Program-made: the position numbers and the translations under genes
Notes under the pieces: generated by a model
Databases searched by the model: none
Told to the model about the DNA's origin: nothing
What the model saw: the letters and a program-made list of their open reading frames with translations, nothing else
In this document: positions 42,279-51,189 of the stretch, piece after piece
Layout: each line of letters starts with the position of its first letter
Position numbering within the stretch: the stretch's first letter is position 1
Origin: Algiphilus sp022763315
GTDB lineage: Bacteria; Pseudomonadota; Gammaproteobacteria; Nevskiales; Nevskiaceae
Direction: 5' to 3' (one strand)
NCBI RefSeq assembly: GCF_965249985.1
Contig: NZ_OZ252280.1
DNA: 64,000 nt

Positions 42279-43043
42279 ATGGATCGAGTCAAGGACAAAG
42301 TCGCCATCGTCACCGGTGCCGCCGGAGGGCTGGGCGCCGAGGACGCCAAGCTGCTGGTTGCCGAAGGCGCCCGCGTCGTGCTCACCGACATCGACCAGGA
42401 ACGCGGTCGTGAAACGGCGGCGGCGCTCGGCGATGCTGCGCGCTTCATGGCGCACGACATCGCGTCCGAGGCGGACTGGAAGCGCGTGATCGCAGATACC
42501 GAGGCGGCCTTCGGCGGTGTCGATATCCTGATCAACAACGCCGGCATCCTGCGTGCGGGCAGCATCGAGGAGACCTCCCTCGACCTGTGGCGACAGATTC
42601 AGACCACCAATGCCGACGGCTACTTCCTGGGCTGCAAGTACGGCCTGGAAGCGATGAAGAAGCGGCCCAGCGGATCGATCATCAATATGTCGTCGATCTC
42701 GGCCATTCTCGGCATGTCCGCCTTTGCCGCCTACAGCGCCTCCAAAGGCACCGTGACCGCGCTGACCCGCAGTGTGGCGGCGCACTGCAAGCGCCATGGC
42801 CTCGCCATCCGCTGTAACGCCGTGGTGCCGGATGGCATCAAGACGCCGATGGTGGCGCAGTTGCACGAGACCGTGCAGCCCGGCCAACTGCCGGAAATGA
42901 AGGACATGGAAGAGGCGATGGCGCGCATCGCCGAGCCGCGCGACATCGCCACCATGGTGCTGTTCCTGGCCTCGGACGAATCGCGTTTCGTCAACGGCGC
43001 CGAAATGCGCGTCGACAACGGCTGGTCCATGTGGGGCGATTGA
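42279..43043 (+). CDS. Short-chain dehydrogenase (hydroxysteroid dehydrogenase type)
   Basis: 254 residues. Motifs are VAIVTGAAGGLGAEDAKLLV, INNAGILRAG, MSSISAILGMSAFAAYSASK (active site Ser and YSASK) and DNGWSMWGD at the end. AGGGGA lies 9 nt before ATG 42279; the longer frame overlaps the flavoprotein. The layout is that of 3alpha/20beta- or 7alpha-hydroxysteroid dehydrogenases. Position in the operon favours a steroid alcohol as substrate. Confidence 0.85.
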   Translation: MDRVKDKVAIVTGAAGGLGAEDAKLLVAEGARVVLTDIDQERGRETAAALGDAARFMAHDIASEADWKRVIADTEAAFGGVDILINNAGILRAGSIEETSLDLWRQIQTTNADGYFLGCKYGLEAMKKRPSGSIINMSSISAILGMSAFAAYSASKGTVTALTRSVAAHCKRHGLAIRCNAVVPDGIKTPMVAQLHETVQPGQLPEMKDMEEAMARIAEPRDIATMVLFLASDESRFVNGAEMRVDNGWSMWGD

Positions 43044-43187
43044 GCCTCGGCGCGATGCATCCATGATGTCCATGCCCAGTCATCCACTGCTGATCACCGA
43101 CGTCGTCATCACCGCGCCGGCGCTTGGACGCCTGCAGCGTGGCTTGGCTTCGGCAATCCCCTTTCCCATGCGTACGCAATACCCGGA

Positions 43188-44780
43188 ATGAAGGCACAGC
43201 ATCCCCAAAGCACACCAGCGGTTTTCGCCAGCGCCGTGCGTGGCTTCGGCCATCGCCCCGCGCTGGTGGACGAAAACGGCCAGGTCACCACCTACCAGGA
43301 ACTGGACGCCATCCGCTACCGCGCTGCCGGCGCGCTACTGGCTCTGGGTGTTCAACCCGGCGACCGCGTCGCCATCTGGGCGCCGAACAGCGTGCAGTGG
43401 GTGATGGCGGCCCTCGCCATCCACAGCCTGGGGGCCGCACTGGTGCCGATCAATACGCGCATGCGGGGCCAGGAGGCCGGCTACATTCTCGAAAAGAGCG
43501 GCGCGCGCGTGCTGTTCTGCGCTGGTCGCTTTCTGAGCGAGCACTACCCCAGTTTGATCGAGGCGCACCGCCCGGAGAGCCTGCAGCAGGTCGTGGTGCT
43601 GCACGATGCCGAGGGCGAGGATCTGGACTGGGACGCCTTTCTTGGTCATGCGCCGGAGGACAGCGAAGCCCGGGTCGATGCATGCATCGCCCAGGTCGAC
43701 GGCGAAACGGTGATGGACATCATGTTCACCTCCGGCACCACTGGACTGCCCAAGGGCGTGGTGACCGCGCATGGGCAGAATCTGCGAGTCATCCGGGAGT
43801 GGTCGCGCACCATGGCGCTGTCCAGCAATGACCGCTATCTGGTGGTGAACCCCTTCTTCCACGCCTTTGGCTACAAGGTGGGCTGGCTGGCCGGCCTGAT
43901 GCACGGCATGGCGGTGTATCCGCAGGCGGTCTTCGATGCCGACGCGGTGATCGACCGCATCGAGAAGGACCGCATCACGGTGCTGCCGGGCCCGCCCACA
44001 CTCTTCGTGAGCCTGCTCGACGCGCTGCAACAGGGCAAGCGCGATCTGTCCAGCCTGCGCGCCACCATCACGGGCGCGGCGGCGGTCGCCCCCAGCCTGA
44101 TCGAGCGCATCCGCAACGAGATCGGCTTCGAGATTGTGCTCACCGGCTATGGACTGACCGAAACCTGCGGCATCGTCACGCTGTGCGCGCCGGACGACGA
44201 CGCCGAAACCATCGTCAGCACCTGCGGCCGTCCGATCCGGGATATCGACGTGCGCTGCATGGATGAAGAAGGGCATCTCCTGGGCCCCGAGGAGACTGGC
44301 GAAATCGTGGTGCGCGGCTACAACGTGATGCAGGGCTATCTGGATGACCGCATGGCCACCTTGCGCGCGATCGACGCCGCCGGCTGGTTCCACACCGGCG
44401 ACGTCGGCAGTCTGGACGAGCGCGGTTATCTGCGCATCACCGACCGCCTCAAGGACATGTACATCTGCGGCGGCTTCAACTGCTATCCCGCCGAGATCGA
44501 GCGGCTGATTGCCGCCCATCCCGCGGTCGGTCAGGTCGCCGTGGTCGGCGTACCCGATGCGCGCATGGGCGAAGTCGGCATGGCCTTCATCGTGCCGCGC
44601 GGCGACGCCACCCTCGATGAAGTCGCCTTCAAGAATTGGTGCCGCGAGCAGATGGCCAACTACAAGGTGCCGCGTTTCATCGCCATCCGCGACCACCTCC
44701 CCACCAACGCCTCCGGCAAGGTCCTGAAGTACGCCCTGCGTGACGAGGCAGCCAAGACAACGCAGCAGGAGACAGCATGA
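43188..44780 (+). CDS. fadD3: FadD3-like HIP-CoA synthetase (acyl-CoA ligase)
   Basis: 530 residues of the adenylate-forming family. Motifs are MFTSGTTGLPKGVV (ATP-binding), NPFFHAFGYKVGWLAG, LTGYGLTETCG, WFHTGDVGSLDERGYLRITD and RLKDMYICGGFNCYPAEIE, plus the terminal lysine loop TNASGKVLKYALR. The pattern closely follows M. tuberculosis FadD3, which activates HIP (the CD-ring propionate acid) with CoA. Its presence links the A/B-ring genes to the C/D-ring genes in Region 1. The next SDR starts inside its stop codon (ATGA). Confidence 0.88.
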   Translation: MKAQHPQSTPAVFASAVRGFGHRPALVDENGQVTTYQELDAIRYRAAGALLALGVQPGDRVAIWAPNSVQWVMAALAIHSLGAALVPINTRMRGQEAGYILEKSGARVLFCAGRFLSEHYPSLIEAHRPESLQQVVVLHDAEGEDLDWDAFLGHAPEDSEARVDACIAQVDGETVMDIMFTSGTTGLPKGVVTAHGQNLRVIREWSRTMALSSNDRYLVVNPFFHAFGYKVGWLAGLMHGMAVYPQAVFDADAVIDRIEKDRITVLPGPPTLFVSLLDALQQGKRDLSSLRATITGAAAVAPSLIERIRNEIGFEIVLTGYGLTETCGIVTLCAPDDDAETIVSTCGRPIRDIDVRCMDEEGHLLGPEETGEIVVRGYNVMQGYLDDRMATLRAIDAAGWFHTGDVGSLDERGYLRITDRLKDMYICGGFNCYPAEIERLIAAHPAVGQVAVVGVPDARMGEVGMAFIVPRGDATLDEVAFKNWCREQMANYKVPRFIAIRDHLPTNASGKVLKYALRDEAAKTTQQETA

Positions 44781-45646
44781 GCAAGCAGGATCTGAGCGGC
44801 AAGGTCGCCGTCGTCACCGGCGCCTCGCGGGGCGCGGGCAAGGGCATTGCGGTCGCGCTGGGCAGTCATGGCGCCACTGTCTACGTCACCGGACGCACGG
44901 TCAACGAAGGCGACGCGGATCTGCCGGGCACCGTTGCGCATACCGCGGAGCTGGTCACAGCCGCGGGCGGCCAGGGCATCGTCGCCGTCTGCGACCACGC
45001 CGATGACGGCCAGGTCGCCGACCTCTTCGATCGGGTGCGCAGCGAGCAGGGCGGCCTCGACATCCTGGTCAACAACGCCACCTTCCTGCACGACCAGCTC
45101 ATCGAGCCCGGCCCCTTCTGGGAAAAGCCGCTGGACATGACGCGGGTCTTCGATGTGGGCATCCGCTCCGGCTATGTCGCGAGCTGGTACGCCGCGCCGC
45201 TGCTGGTGGCGCGCGGTGGCGGGCTGGTGGTGTTCACCTCGTCCTTTGGCGCACGCTGCTACATGCACGGCCCGGCCTACGGTGCGCAAAAGGTGTCGGT
45301 CGACAAATTCGCGGCGGACATGGCGGTGGACTTCAAGCCGCACAATGTCGCCACGGCCTCCATCTGGATGGGCATGCTGCAGACCGACCGCACCCGCCGC
45401 GTCATGGCGCGCGAGCCGGAAAAGTACGCCGGCTTCTGGGAAATTGCCGAGACGCCGGAGTTCACCGGCCACATCATCAGCGCGCTCTACAACGATCCCA
45501 AGCGCGCCGAGCGCTCCGGCCAGACCGTGGTGGGCGCGGAGCTGGCGCAGGAATACGGCATTACTGAGGCCGATGGCCGCGTGCCGCCTTCCCACCGCGA
45601 GATGCTGGGCGCGCCGGTGCAGGCGCACCCCGCGGTCGTGCAGTAG
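44777..45646 (+). CDS. SDR of the DHRS1-like type
   Basis: 289 residues. The N-terminal GKVAVVTGASRGAGKGIAV and VTGRTVNEGDADLPGT (with an extended loop) identify the DHRS1-like branch. The catalytic motif is VFTSSFGARCYMHGPAYGAQK, and VNNATFLHDQLIEPG replaces the usual NNAG. It is coupled to fadD3 by an ATGA overlap. The substrate is unknown. Confidence 0.84.
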   Translation: MSKQDLSGKVAVVTGASRGAGKGIAVALGSHGATVYVTGRTVNEGDADLPGTVAHTAELVTAAGGQGIVAVCDHADDGQVADLFDRVRSEQGGLDILVNNATFLHDQLIEPGPFWEKPLDMTRVFDVGIRSGYVASWYAAPLLVARGGGLVVFTSSFGARCYMHGPAYGAQKVSVDKFAADMAVDFKPHNVATASIWMGMLQTDRTRRVMAREPEKYAGFWEIAETPEFTGHIISALYNDPKRAERSGQTVVGAELAQEYGITEADGRVPPSHREMLGAPVQAHPAVVQ

Positions 45647-45761
45647 CGAAGCCGGCCTGAGGGCCGCGCGACCCTGTCGGCGTCGCGCTGCTCCATTTGC
45701 AGGAGGCCGGCACCTCGCCCCTGCGCAAGCATGACCGCCACAACGACAACGAGGAGACGGC

Positions 45762-46547
45762 ATGGCTCAGCTGACAGACAAGGTCGCCATCATCACCGGC
45801 GGCGCCCGCGGCATGGGCGCCGCCACGGTACGCCGCTTTGTAGCGGAGGGCGCGCGCGTCATCATCGCGGATGTGCTGGACGAGGAAGGCCAGGCGCTGG
45901 AGCAGTCCCTGGGCAGCGATGTAGCGCGCTTCCGCCATCACGATGTGCGCGATGAAGCGAGTTGGGAAGCCGTGCGCGACGCCGCCCTGGATGCCTTCGG
46001 CCGCATCGATGTGCTCGTCAACAACGCCGGGGTGCTGCTCTTCCGCACCCTGCAGGACACCTCGCTGGAGGATTACCGCAACGTCCTCGACATCAATCTT
46101 GCGGGCACTTTCCTCGGCACCCGCATCATCGGCGCCACGTTGCTGGGCCAGGGTGCGGGCGCCATCGTCAACATCTCTTCCGCTGACGGCATGAAGGGCG
46201 CTAATGGCCTAGGCGCCTACTGCTCCAGCAAATGGGGCATCCGCGGTCTGACACGGGTGGCCGCCATGGAGTACGGCCACCGTGGCGTGCGCGTGAACTC
46301 GGTCCACCCGGGTGGCGTCGACACGGCCATGGGCAATCCCTTTGCCGAGGAGCGCAAGGAAGTCGACAAGCGCTACGCCATGGTGCCGCTGCAGCGCGTC
46401 GGGGACCCGGATGAGGTCGCCCGCGTCAGCGTCTTCCTGGCCAGCGACGCCGCCTCCTATCTGTGCGGCGCCGAAATCGCAGTCGACGGCGGCATGCTCA
46501 CCGGCCAGTACTACGTCGGCTTCCCGGGCGCTCCCGGCGTCGACTGA
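45762..46547 (+). CDS. 3alpha(20beta)-hydroxysteroid dehydrogenase-type SDR
   Basis: 261 residues. It resembles the FabG3/Rv2002 hydroxysteroid dehydrogenases: VAIITGGARGMGAATVRRFV, VNNAGVLLFRTLQDTSLED, INISSADGMKGANGLGAYCS with the YCSSK active site, and ASYLCGAEIAVDGG. It probably oxidises or reduces a steroid hydroxyl group at C3, C17 or C20. It has a GAGGAG site directly before the ATG. 115 bp of sequence without a gene precedes it. Confidence 0.84.
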   Translation: MAQLTDKVAIITGGARGMGAATVRRFVAEGARVIIADVLDEEGQALEQSLGSDVARFRHHDVRDEASWEAVRDAALDAFGRIDVLVNNAGVLLFRTLQDTSLEDYRNVLDINLAGTFLGTRIIGATLLGQGAGAIVNISSADGMKGANGLGAYCSSKWGIRGLTRVAAMEYGHRGVRVNSVHPGGVDTAMGNPFAEERKEVDKRYAMVPLQRVGDPDEVARVSVFLASDAASYLCGAEIAVDGGMLTGQYYVGFPGAPGVD

Positions 46548-46641
46548 CCGCCACCGTGGACGGCTGCGCCGCTCTTGCCCGCCTGCCCCGTCGCCAATCC
46601 CTGATGCCGACGAGGTCATCCCCTGAACAAGGAGCTCCACC

Positions 46642-47433
46642 ATGACTTGGTATACCGGCGATCCGGTGTTCGACACGGTGCTGGCCGTTGGCCTGGCCTT
46701 TGCCGTCGTGACGCTGCTTGGCAGCATCTTCGTACCGGCGCCCTACGGTCGCTTCGCACAGGGCAGCGGTGTCAATCTGCACCCCAAGCTCGGCTGGTGG
46801 CTGATGGAGATCCCGGCCACGGTGGTGTTCCTGTTCTTCTTCCTGCAGAGCCGTCCGGAGGCATGGACGACAACGACGCTGGTGCTCGCCGGCATCTGGT
46901 TGCTGCACTACGGCAACCGAGGCTGGTTCTTCCCGCTTGCCATCCGCGCCGCGCCGGGTGCACGTAGCAGCTTCAGCCTGATGGTCATGGCCATGGGCAT
47001 GTTCGTGACCGCTATACACGGCTACCTGCACGCGATGTGGTTCACCGAGTATGGCAACCACCTGACCCCGGAATGGCTGACGGACCCGCGCTTTGTCATC
47101 GGACTGGCGATCTACGCGCTGGGGCTCTTCCTCATCCTCACCTCCGAGTCGGTGATGCGCCACCTGCGCCCCCCGAATCCGCCGGCCGACGCACCGCGCT
47201 ATCGGATCCCTTATGGCTTCGGCTTCCGCTGGGTGTCCAACCCGCAGTATCTCGGCGAGATCATCGCCTGGACCGGCTTTGCGGTACTGACCTGGGGACT
47301 GCCTGGCGTCATGATCCTGCTCATCACGGCTTCGAATCTTGTGCCGCGCGCGCTGGCGACCCATCGCTGGTATCGCGAGCAGTTCCCCGACTACCCACCC
47401 GAGCGTCGGGCGTTGATTCCCTATGTCATCTAA
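46642..47433 (+). CDS. Full-length homologue of eukaryotic steroid 5alpha-reductase (SRD5A family)
   Basis: 263 residues with about seven membrane segments, the same length as human SRD5A1 (259). Glu56 (GWWLMEIPA) and Tyr90 (WLLHYGNR) align with catalytic Glu57 and Tyr91 of human SRD5A2. Other shared blocks are GYLHAMWF, WLTDPRFVIGLAIYALG, FRWVSNPQYLGEIIAW and RWYREQFPDYPPERRALIP. These proteins reduce the C4-C5 double bond of 3-keto-4-ene steroids with NADPH. AGGAG precedes the ATG. A proteobacterial SRD5A has been structurally studied, so the fold is known in bacteria; its presence inside a catabolic steroid operon beside a KstD-like flavoprotein is notable. The direction in vivo is not known. 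Confidence 0.86.
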   Translation: MTWYTGDPVFDTVLAVGLAFAVVTLLGSIFVPAPYGRFAQGSGVNLHPKLGWWLMEIPATVVFLFFFLQSRPEAWTTTTLVLAGIWLLHYGNRGWFFPLAIRAAPGARSSFSLMVMAMGMFVTAIHGYLHAMWFTEYGNHLTPEWLTDPRFVIGLAIYALGLFLILTSESVMRHLRPPNPPADAPRYRIPYGFGFRWVSNPQYLGEIIAWTGFAVLTWGLPGVMILLITASNLVPRALATHRWYREQFPDYPPERRALIPYVI

Positions 47434-48220
47434 AGACCGGGTCGCGGCCATGCTGGCCTGCGTCCACGCCTCGCCGGAGGCCGTGGCGCGGCATGACCGC
47501 ACCGCCTGGCTGGGATTGTTCAGTCCCGATGCCGAGATTCACGATCCGGTCGGCGCACGCCCGCACTGCGGCGCCATCGCCATTGCGCGCTTCTACGACA
47601 CCTTCATCGCGCCCAACCGCATCGTCTTCGAAGTCGCGTACGAGGGCGTCTGCGACGACACCGTCTGGCGCGACGTCACCATTCACACGCATATGGCGAC
47701 CGGACTGTCGCTGCGTGTCCCCGCCCACCTACGCTATCAACTGCGCGCGCAGCCATCTGGACCATGCTACATCCGCAGGCTGTGTGCGCATTGGGAGTTG
47801 GGCAGCATGCTGGGTCAGAGCTTGCGCAGTGGGTGGCTGGGTTTGCGGAGCAACGCAGGGCTGACGCGCCACCTGCTCGCGTGCCAGGGCATGACCGGGG
47901 CTATAGGCTTCACCCGCGGCCTTGGCGGGGTCGGCCGACGCGGCCGTGGGCGTGCCGAGCGACTCTTCACAGCGCTGCGTGACGGTGCCAAGGCGGCGGC
48001 CAGCGCGCAGTGTGCCCCCCAGCCGACGTTCCACGTCGATGGTGTATCACTGGCCAGCATTGATGCACTGATTGAACACGCGCGTGGGCTGCAATGGCGA
48101 AAGCTGATCGCGGCAGGCCGCCAAGTCACCGCCAGCATCGAAACGGCGAGCGGCCATGGCATCGCGCTGCTCACCTTCGACAAGCGCGGTCGTGTGGAAC
48201 AGCTGCGCTGGGAGTTCTAG
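47423..48220 (+). CDS. KSI-like NTF2-fold protein with a C-terminal extension
   Basis: 265 residues. The first about 130 residues match the ketosteroid isomerase/NTF2 fold: AWLGLFSPDAEIHDPVGARP, in which the aspartate aligns with KSI Asp38 (ATVEDPVG). The Tyr14 equivalent is not evident. Residues about 130-265 form an unusual second part with GLTRHLLACQGMTGAIGFTR and a basic RRGRGRAERLFTALR, then FHVDGVSLASIDALIE and a short beta-rich end. It overlaps the SRD5A gene by 11 bp. It may be an isomerase or a partner protein for the membrane reductase; this is inference. Confidence 0.72.
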   Translation: MSSKDRVAAMLACVHASPEAVARHDRTAWLGLFSPDAEIHDPVGARPHCGAIAIARFYDTFIAPNRIVFEVAYEGVCDDTVWRDVTIHTHMATGLSLRVPAHLRYQLRAQPSGPCYIRRLCAHWELGSMLGQSLRSGWLGLRSNAGLTRHLLACQGMTGAIGFTRGLGGVGRRGRGRAERLFTALRDGAKAAASAQCAPQPTFHVDGVSLASIDALIEHARGLQWRKLIAAGRQVTASIETASGHGIALLTFDKRGRVEQLRWEF

Positions 48221-48273
48221 CGGCTTCCACGCGTGCGAAACGTGGGCCCGCTTTTCAGGGGATGGCGCGCGCC

Positions 48274-49335
48274 TCAGCCGTATTGTTGCGGCGCCGCTTC
48301 CCCGTAAAACTGCGCCGCCCAGCGCCGATGCTTGGCGATCGGGCCATCGCCAGGGGCCAGGGCCGGTGCAGCGGGCGGCGCGAGGGTCTGCCACAGACGG
48401 ATGTCGTCGTGGATATCGCGCAGGTAACCCCGGCGCAGCGCGCGTCGCATGATGGCTTCCACCGACCGCCGCGGCAGCGCGCGCAGCAGCGGATGGATGC
48501 GTCCGGGATGATCAATCCGGCGCAGCGCCATGGAGTGCCACAGCAGGCTGCGATCCGGTGCCAAGGGCGTGGGATTGACGAAGGTCCGCATGCCCAGACC
48601 CAGCCGCGGAATCTCGACATCGGTGACCGAATAGCCCAAGCCCCAGGCGCAGTAATCAAAGCGCACCTGCTCGCTGCTGGCCAGGTGGCGACGCAGCGCC
48701 GCCGGGAGCCACGCCGGGCCTTCGCTGGCGTTGCTGAACCGGTAGGCGGTGCGCAGGCAGGGCCCTTCGGCGTCGAAGGCGCCCTCGCGGGCCACCGCGT
48801 CATACCCGTGCACCGTGGCCAGATGGCCCTGGTCCGCGATGCCCTCCATGATGGTCTGTACTGAGGCGTCGACCGGATTGCTCCACACCGTAGCGGGGCC
48901 ATAGTCCGACTCTGCCACCGCCTCGGGCTGCCAGTCCGGTGCAGCCCCCGCCGGATGGAACCAGACCAGCACCCAGCCGTTGCGCTCCAGACACGGCCAG
49001 TGTCGCGTACGCGCCTTGGGCGCCGCGGCGCCGCCATAGCCCGTGCGTTGGCAGATACCCTCCCGGTCGAAGGCGAAACGGTGCACCGGACAGACCAGAA
49101 GATCCTCTTCCACCGAACCGCCGCAGGAAAAGCGCCCGCCGAGATGCGGACACCGGTCATGTACGCAGTGCACCGCGCCATCGCTGCCGCGGTAGACCAC
49201 CAGATCGATGCCCGCAAGGTGCGCCGACTGCAGTCCCCCCACCGGCAGCGCTGCACCCGCCGCCACGGTGTACCACCCCGCCGGCACGGTGTTGGCCGGC
49301 TCGGTGGGTACGGTCAGTGGATGGCTGAGCGCCAT
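48274..49335 (-). CDS. Rieske non-haem iron oxygenase (second copy, not KshA)
   Basis: 353 residues. The Rieske cluster is coordinated by Cys62, His64, Cys82 and His85 (CPH and CPVH). The mononuclear iron site is ADQGHLATVH (Asp168, His171, His176), where the usual Asn is replaced. WSNPVDASVQTIMEGIADQG marks the KshA/DAF-36-like branch, but the sequence is clearly different from kshA at 56381. ATG 49335 lies 5 bp beyond the stop of the DUF1295 gene, so the upstream basic leader is rejected. It presumably hydroxylates or desaturates a steroid position; C7, C12 and C14 are possibilities without evidence to choose. Confidence 0.83.
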   Translation of the reverse strand: MALSHPLTVPTEPANTVPAGWYTVAAGAALPVGGLQSAHLAGIDLVVYRGSDGAVHCVHDRCPHLGGRFSCGGSVEEDLLVCPVHRFAFDREGICQRTGYGGAAAPKARTRHWPCLERNGWVLVWFHPAGAAPDWQPEAVAESDYGPATVWSNPVDASVQTIMEGIADQGHLATVHGYDAVAREGAFDAEGPCLRTAYRFSNASEGPAWLPAALRRHLASSEQVRFDYCAWGLGYSVTDVEIPRLGLGMRTFVNPTPLAPDRSLLWHSMALRRIDHPGRIHPLLRALPRRSVEAIMRRALRRGYLRDIHDDIRLWQTLAPPAAPALAPGDGPIAKHRRWAAQFYGEAAPQQYG

Positions 49336-49340
49336 GGGCG

Positions 49341-50204
49341 TCAGCGGCGCGGTGGGCGCGGCACCAGCATGGGGATGTCGCGCATCACCTCCGCATAGGC
49401 CGGGCGGCGTTCCAGACTGCGCTTCTCCATCATCGGAATACTGACCGTAGCGAACATGACGGTCATTGCGATCGCCCCCAGGATGAGCCACCACCAGCCT
49501 TCCGGATAGGCCGCCAGGCCAAAGAGCATGAGCCCCACCCAGAAGCTGATCTCGCCGAAATAGTTCGGGTGGCGCGACCAGCCCCAGAGACCAGTGCGAA
49601 TGACCTCGCCCGGCTGCGCCGTCTTGAGGAAGCCGCGCAGCTGAATGTCGGCGATCATCTCGATCAGGATTGCCCCCAGCGTGACGACGATGGCGACCGC
49701 GTCCAGCCAGTTGAGCGGACCGCCAAAGCTGACTGCGGCATAGAGCGGCAGGCAGCCAAGAAAGACTTGAATGGTGGGGAAGAGATGAATCCCGAAGAAA
49801 TCAGTGAACAGCGCCATGCGCGGATGGCGCTCCCGCACCATGGGATAGCGCCAGTCCTCATGCTGCAGCCCGGTCCAGTGGTGCGCCCAGTTGTAGGTCA
49901 GACGTACCGCCCAGAAGCAGACCAGGGCCAGCACGATACCCGCCCGCGGATCCGAGGGCGCACCCGCGGCCCACCACCAGTAAAAGCCCAGCAGCGGCGG
50001 GATCACACTCCAATAGGCGTCATAGAAGCTGGAGTTGCGATAGGCGCGACTGAACAGCCAGATCACGATGGTCGCCACCACATCCGCCACCAGCGCCCGC
50101 CACAGCGGCTCTCCCGGCACCAGCCACAGGGTGACGGCGCCGGCGGCAATCGCCACGGCATAGGCAAACCAGATGATGGCCAGCGCGCGGTCGCGTTCAG
50201 TCAT
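49341..50204 (-). CDS. DUF1295 (steroid 5alpha-reductase-related) membrane protein
   Basis: 287 residues and about six membrane segments. The conserved C-terminal box is GLWGWSRHPNYFGEISFWVG, with RLTYNWAHHWTGLQHEDWRY upstream. DUF1295 is the distant bacterial branch of the same reductase clan as SRD5A. ATG 50204 has GGAG 9 nt upstream and overlaps the upstream SDR by 8 bp. Operon position between an SDR and the Rieske oxygenase suggests a reduction step in the same modification path. The actual acceptor is unknown. Confidence 0.82.
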   Translation of the reverse strand: MTERDRALAIIWFAYAVAIAAGAVTLWLVPGEPLWRALVADVVATIVIWLFSRAYRNSSFYDAYWSVIPPLLGFYWWWAAGAPSDPRAGIVLALVCFWAVRLTYNWAHHWTGLQHEDWRYPMVRERHPRMALFTDFFGIHLFPTIQVFLGCLPLYAAVSFGGPLNWLDAVAIVVTLGAILIEMIADIQLRGFLKTAQPGEVIRTGLWGWSRHPNYFGEISFWVGLMLFGLAAYPEGWWWLILGAIAMTVMFATVSIPMMEKRSLERRPAYAEVMRDIPMLVPRPPRR

Positions 50205-51189
50205 GTCTTGTGTCTCCTCGTTCTTGTTGGTCTGTGGGCGATCGCTCCCACGGTATTGCCGTCGCCCGCTCGCAGGCTTCCCAGAGGCGTTGACGCGCCT
50301 GTGGGTCGCGCGCCCTCGCCGCGGGCTGCAGCAGGCGCAGCCTTCCCAGCATCTCGCCCGGGCCACCCGGCCCGAACAGGTTGCCGCCCGGCAGCGTTGC
50401 ATCCGCAGCCGCCTGCACGATGGGGCGCGCCGCGATCTCCGGCGGACGACCGAGCAGCCGCATCACGCTGTGAAAAGCGATGTCAGTGAGGTGATCGTGC
50501 AGGCCGCGTCGCGGCTGCCCTTCCCGACTGTGCCCGATGCCGGTCTTGGCGACGCCTGGATGCGCCGCCAGCGAAGTCACACGGCTGCCCGCGGCGCGCG
50601 CTCTCGCGTCGCATTCCAGCGCCAGCATCAGACTTGCCAGCTTGGCCTGGTTGTACGCGCGCTGCGCTTCGTAGTGATTGGCGCTGTGGAGATCATCGAG
50701 ATCGATCCGCGCCTGGCGATGCACCAGGCTGCTCACCCAGACGACCCGCGCCGCCGGTTGCTGCTCCAAGCGCGGCCACAGCCCGGCGGTCAACGCAAAA
50801 TGCCCGAAGACGCTGATGGCAAAGGCGAGCTCGTGGCCCTGCGCCGTGGTCATGCGCCGCAATGGCGGCAGAATGCCGGCATTGTTGACCAACACATCCA
50901 CCTGCGCCGGCGGGCGCTGCGTACAGAAGCTGCGTACTGCAGCCAGGTCGCTCAGATCCAGCGTTTCGAAATCGACGTCGACCCCACTCTCGGCAGCAAT
51001 GCTCTGCGCCGCATGCGCGCCGGCTTCCGCGTTGACGTCCAGCAGGGTCAGTCGCGCGCCCAGCGCGGCGAGGGCCTGCGCCGTGGCAAGACCGATGCCG
51101 CTGGCCGCGCCGGTGATCAGCGCATGCCGGCCGCTCATGGGCGCGAACTGCGCCTGGGCCCATGCGCCGATCCCCTGCGTCGCCGTCAT
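50197..51189 (-). CDS. SDR of the retinol dehydrogenase-like type
   Basis: 330 residues, longer than most SDRs. The motifs are GRHALITGAASGIGLATAQAL, VNNAGILPPL, VVWVSSLVHRQARIDLDDL and AYNQAK. The extended C-terminal region (ARPIVQAAADATLPGGNLFG) is typical of the retinol dehydrogenase/WWOX-like branch. The start overlaps the OYE-like stop (ATGA). It may act on a steroid alcohol; the substrate is undetermined. Confidence 0.84.
   Translation of the reverse strand: MTATQGIGAWAQAQFAPMSGRHALITGAASGIGLATAQALAALGARLTLLDVNAEAGAHAAQSIAAESGVDVDFETLDLSDLAAVRSFCTQRPPAQVDVLVNNAGILPPLRRMTTAQGHELAFAISVFGHFALTAGLWPRLEQQPAARVVWVSSLVHRQARIDLDDLHSANHYEAQRAYNQAKLASLMLALECDARARAAGSRVTSLAAHPGVAKTGIGHSREGQPRRGLHDHLTDIAFHSVMRLLGRPPEIAARPIVQAAADATLPGGNLFGPGGPGEMLGRLRLLQPAARARDPQARQRLWEACERATAIPWERSPTDQQERGDTRHD

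Noticed and set aside
48221..48273. Weak CCACG/CGTGG hairpin with TTTT between the converging operons
   Set aside because: The stem is only 5 bp with a 9-nt loop, too weak to call a terminator with confidence.
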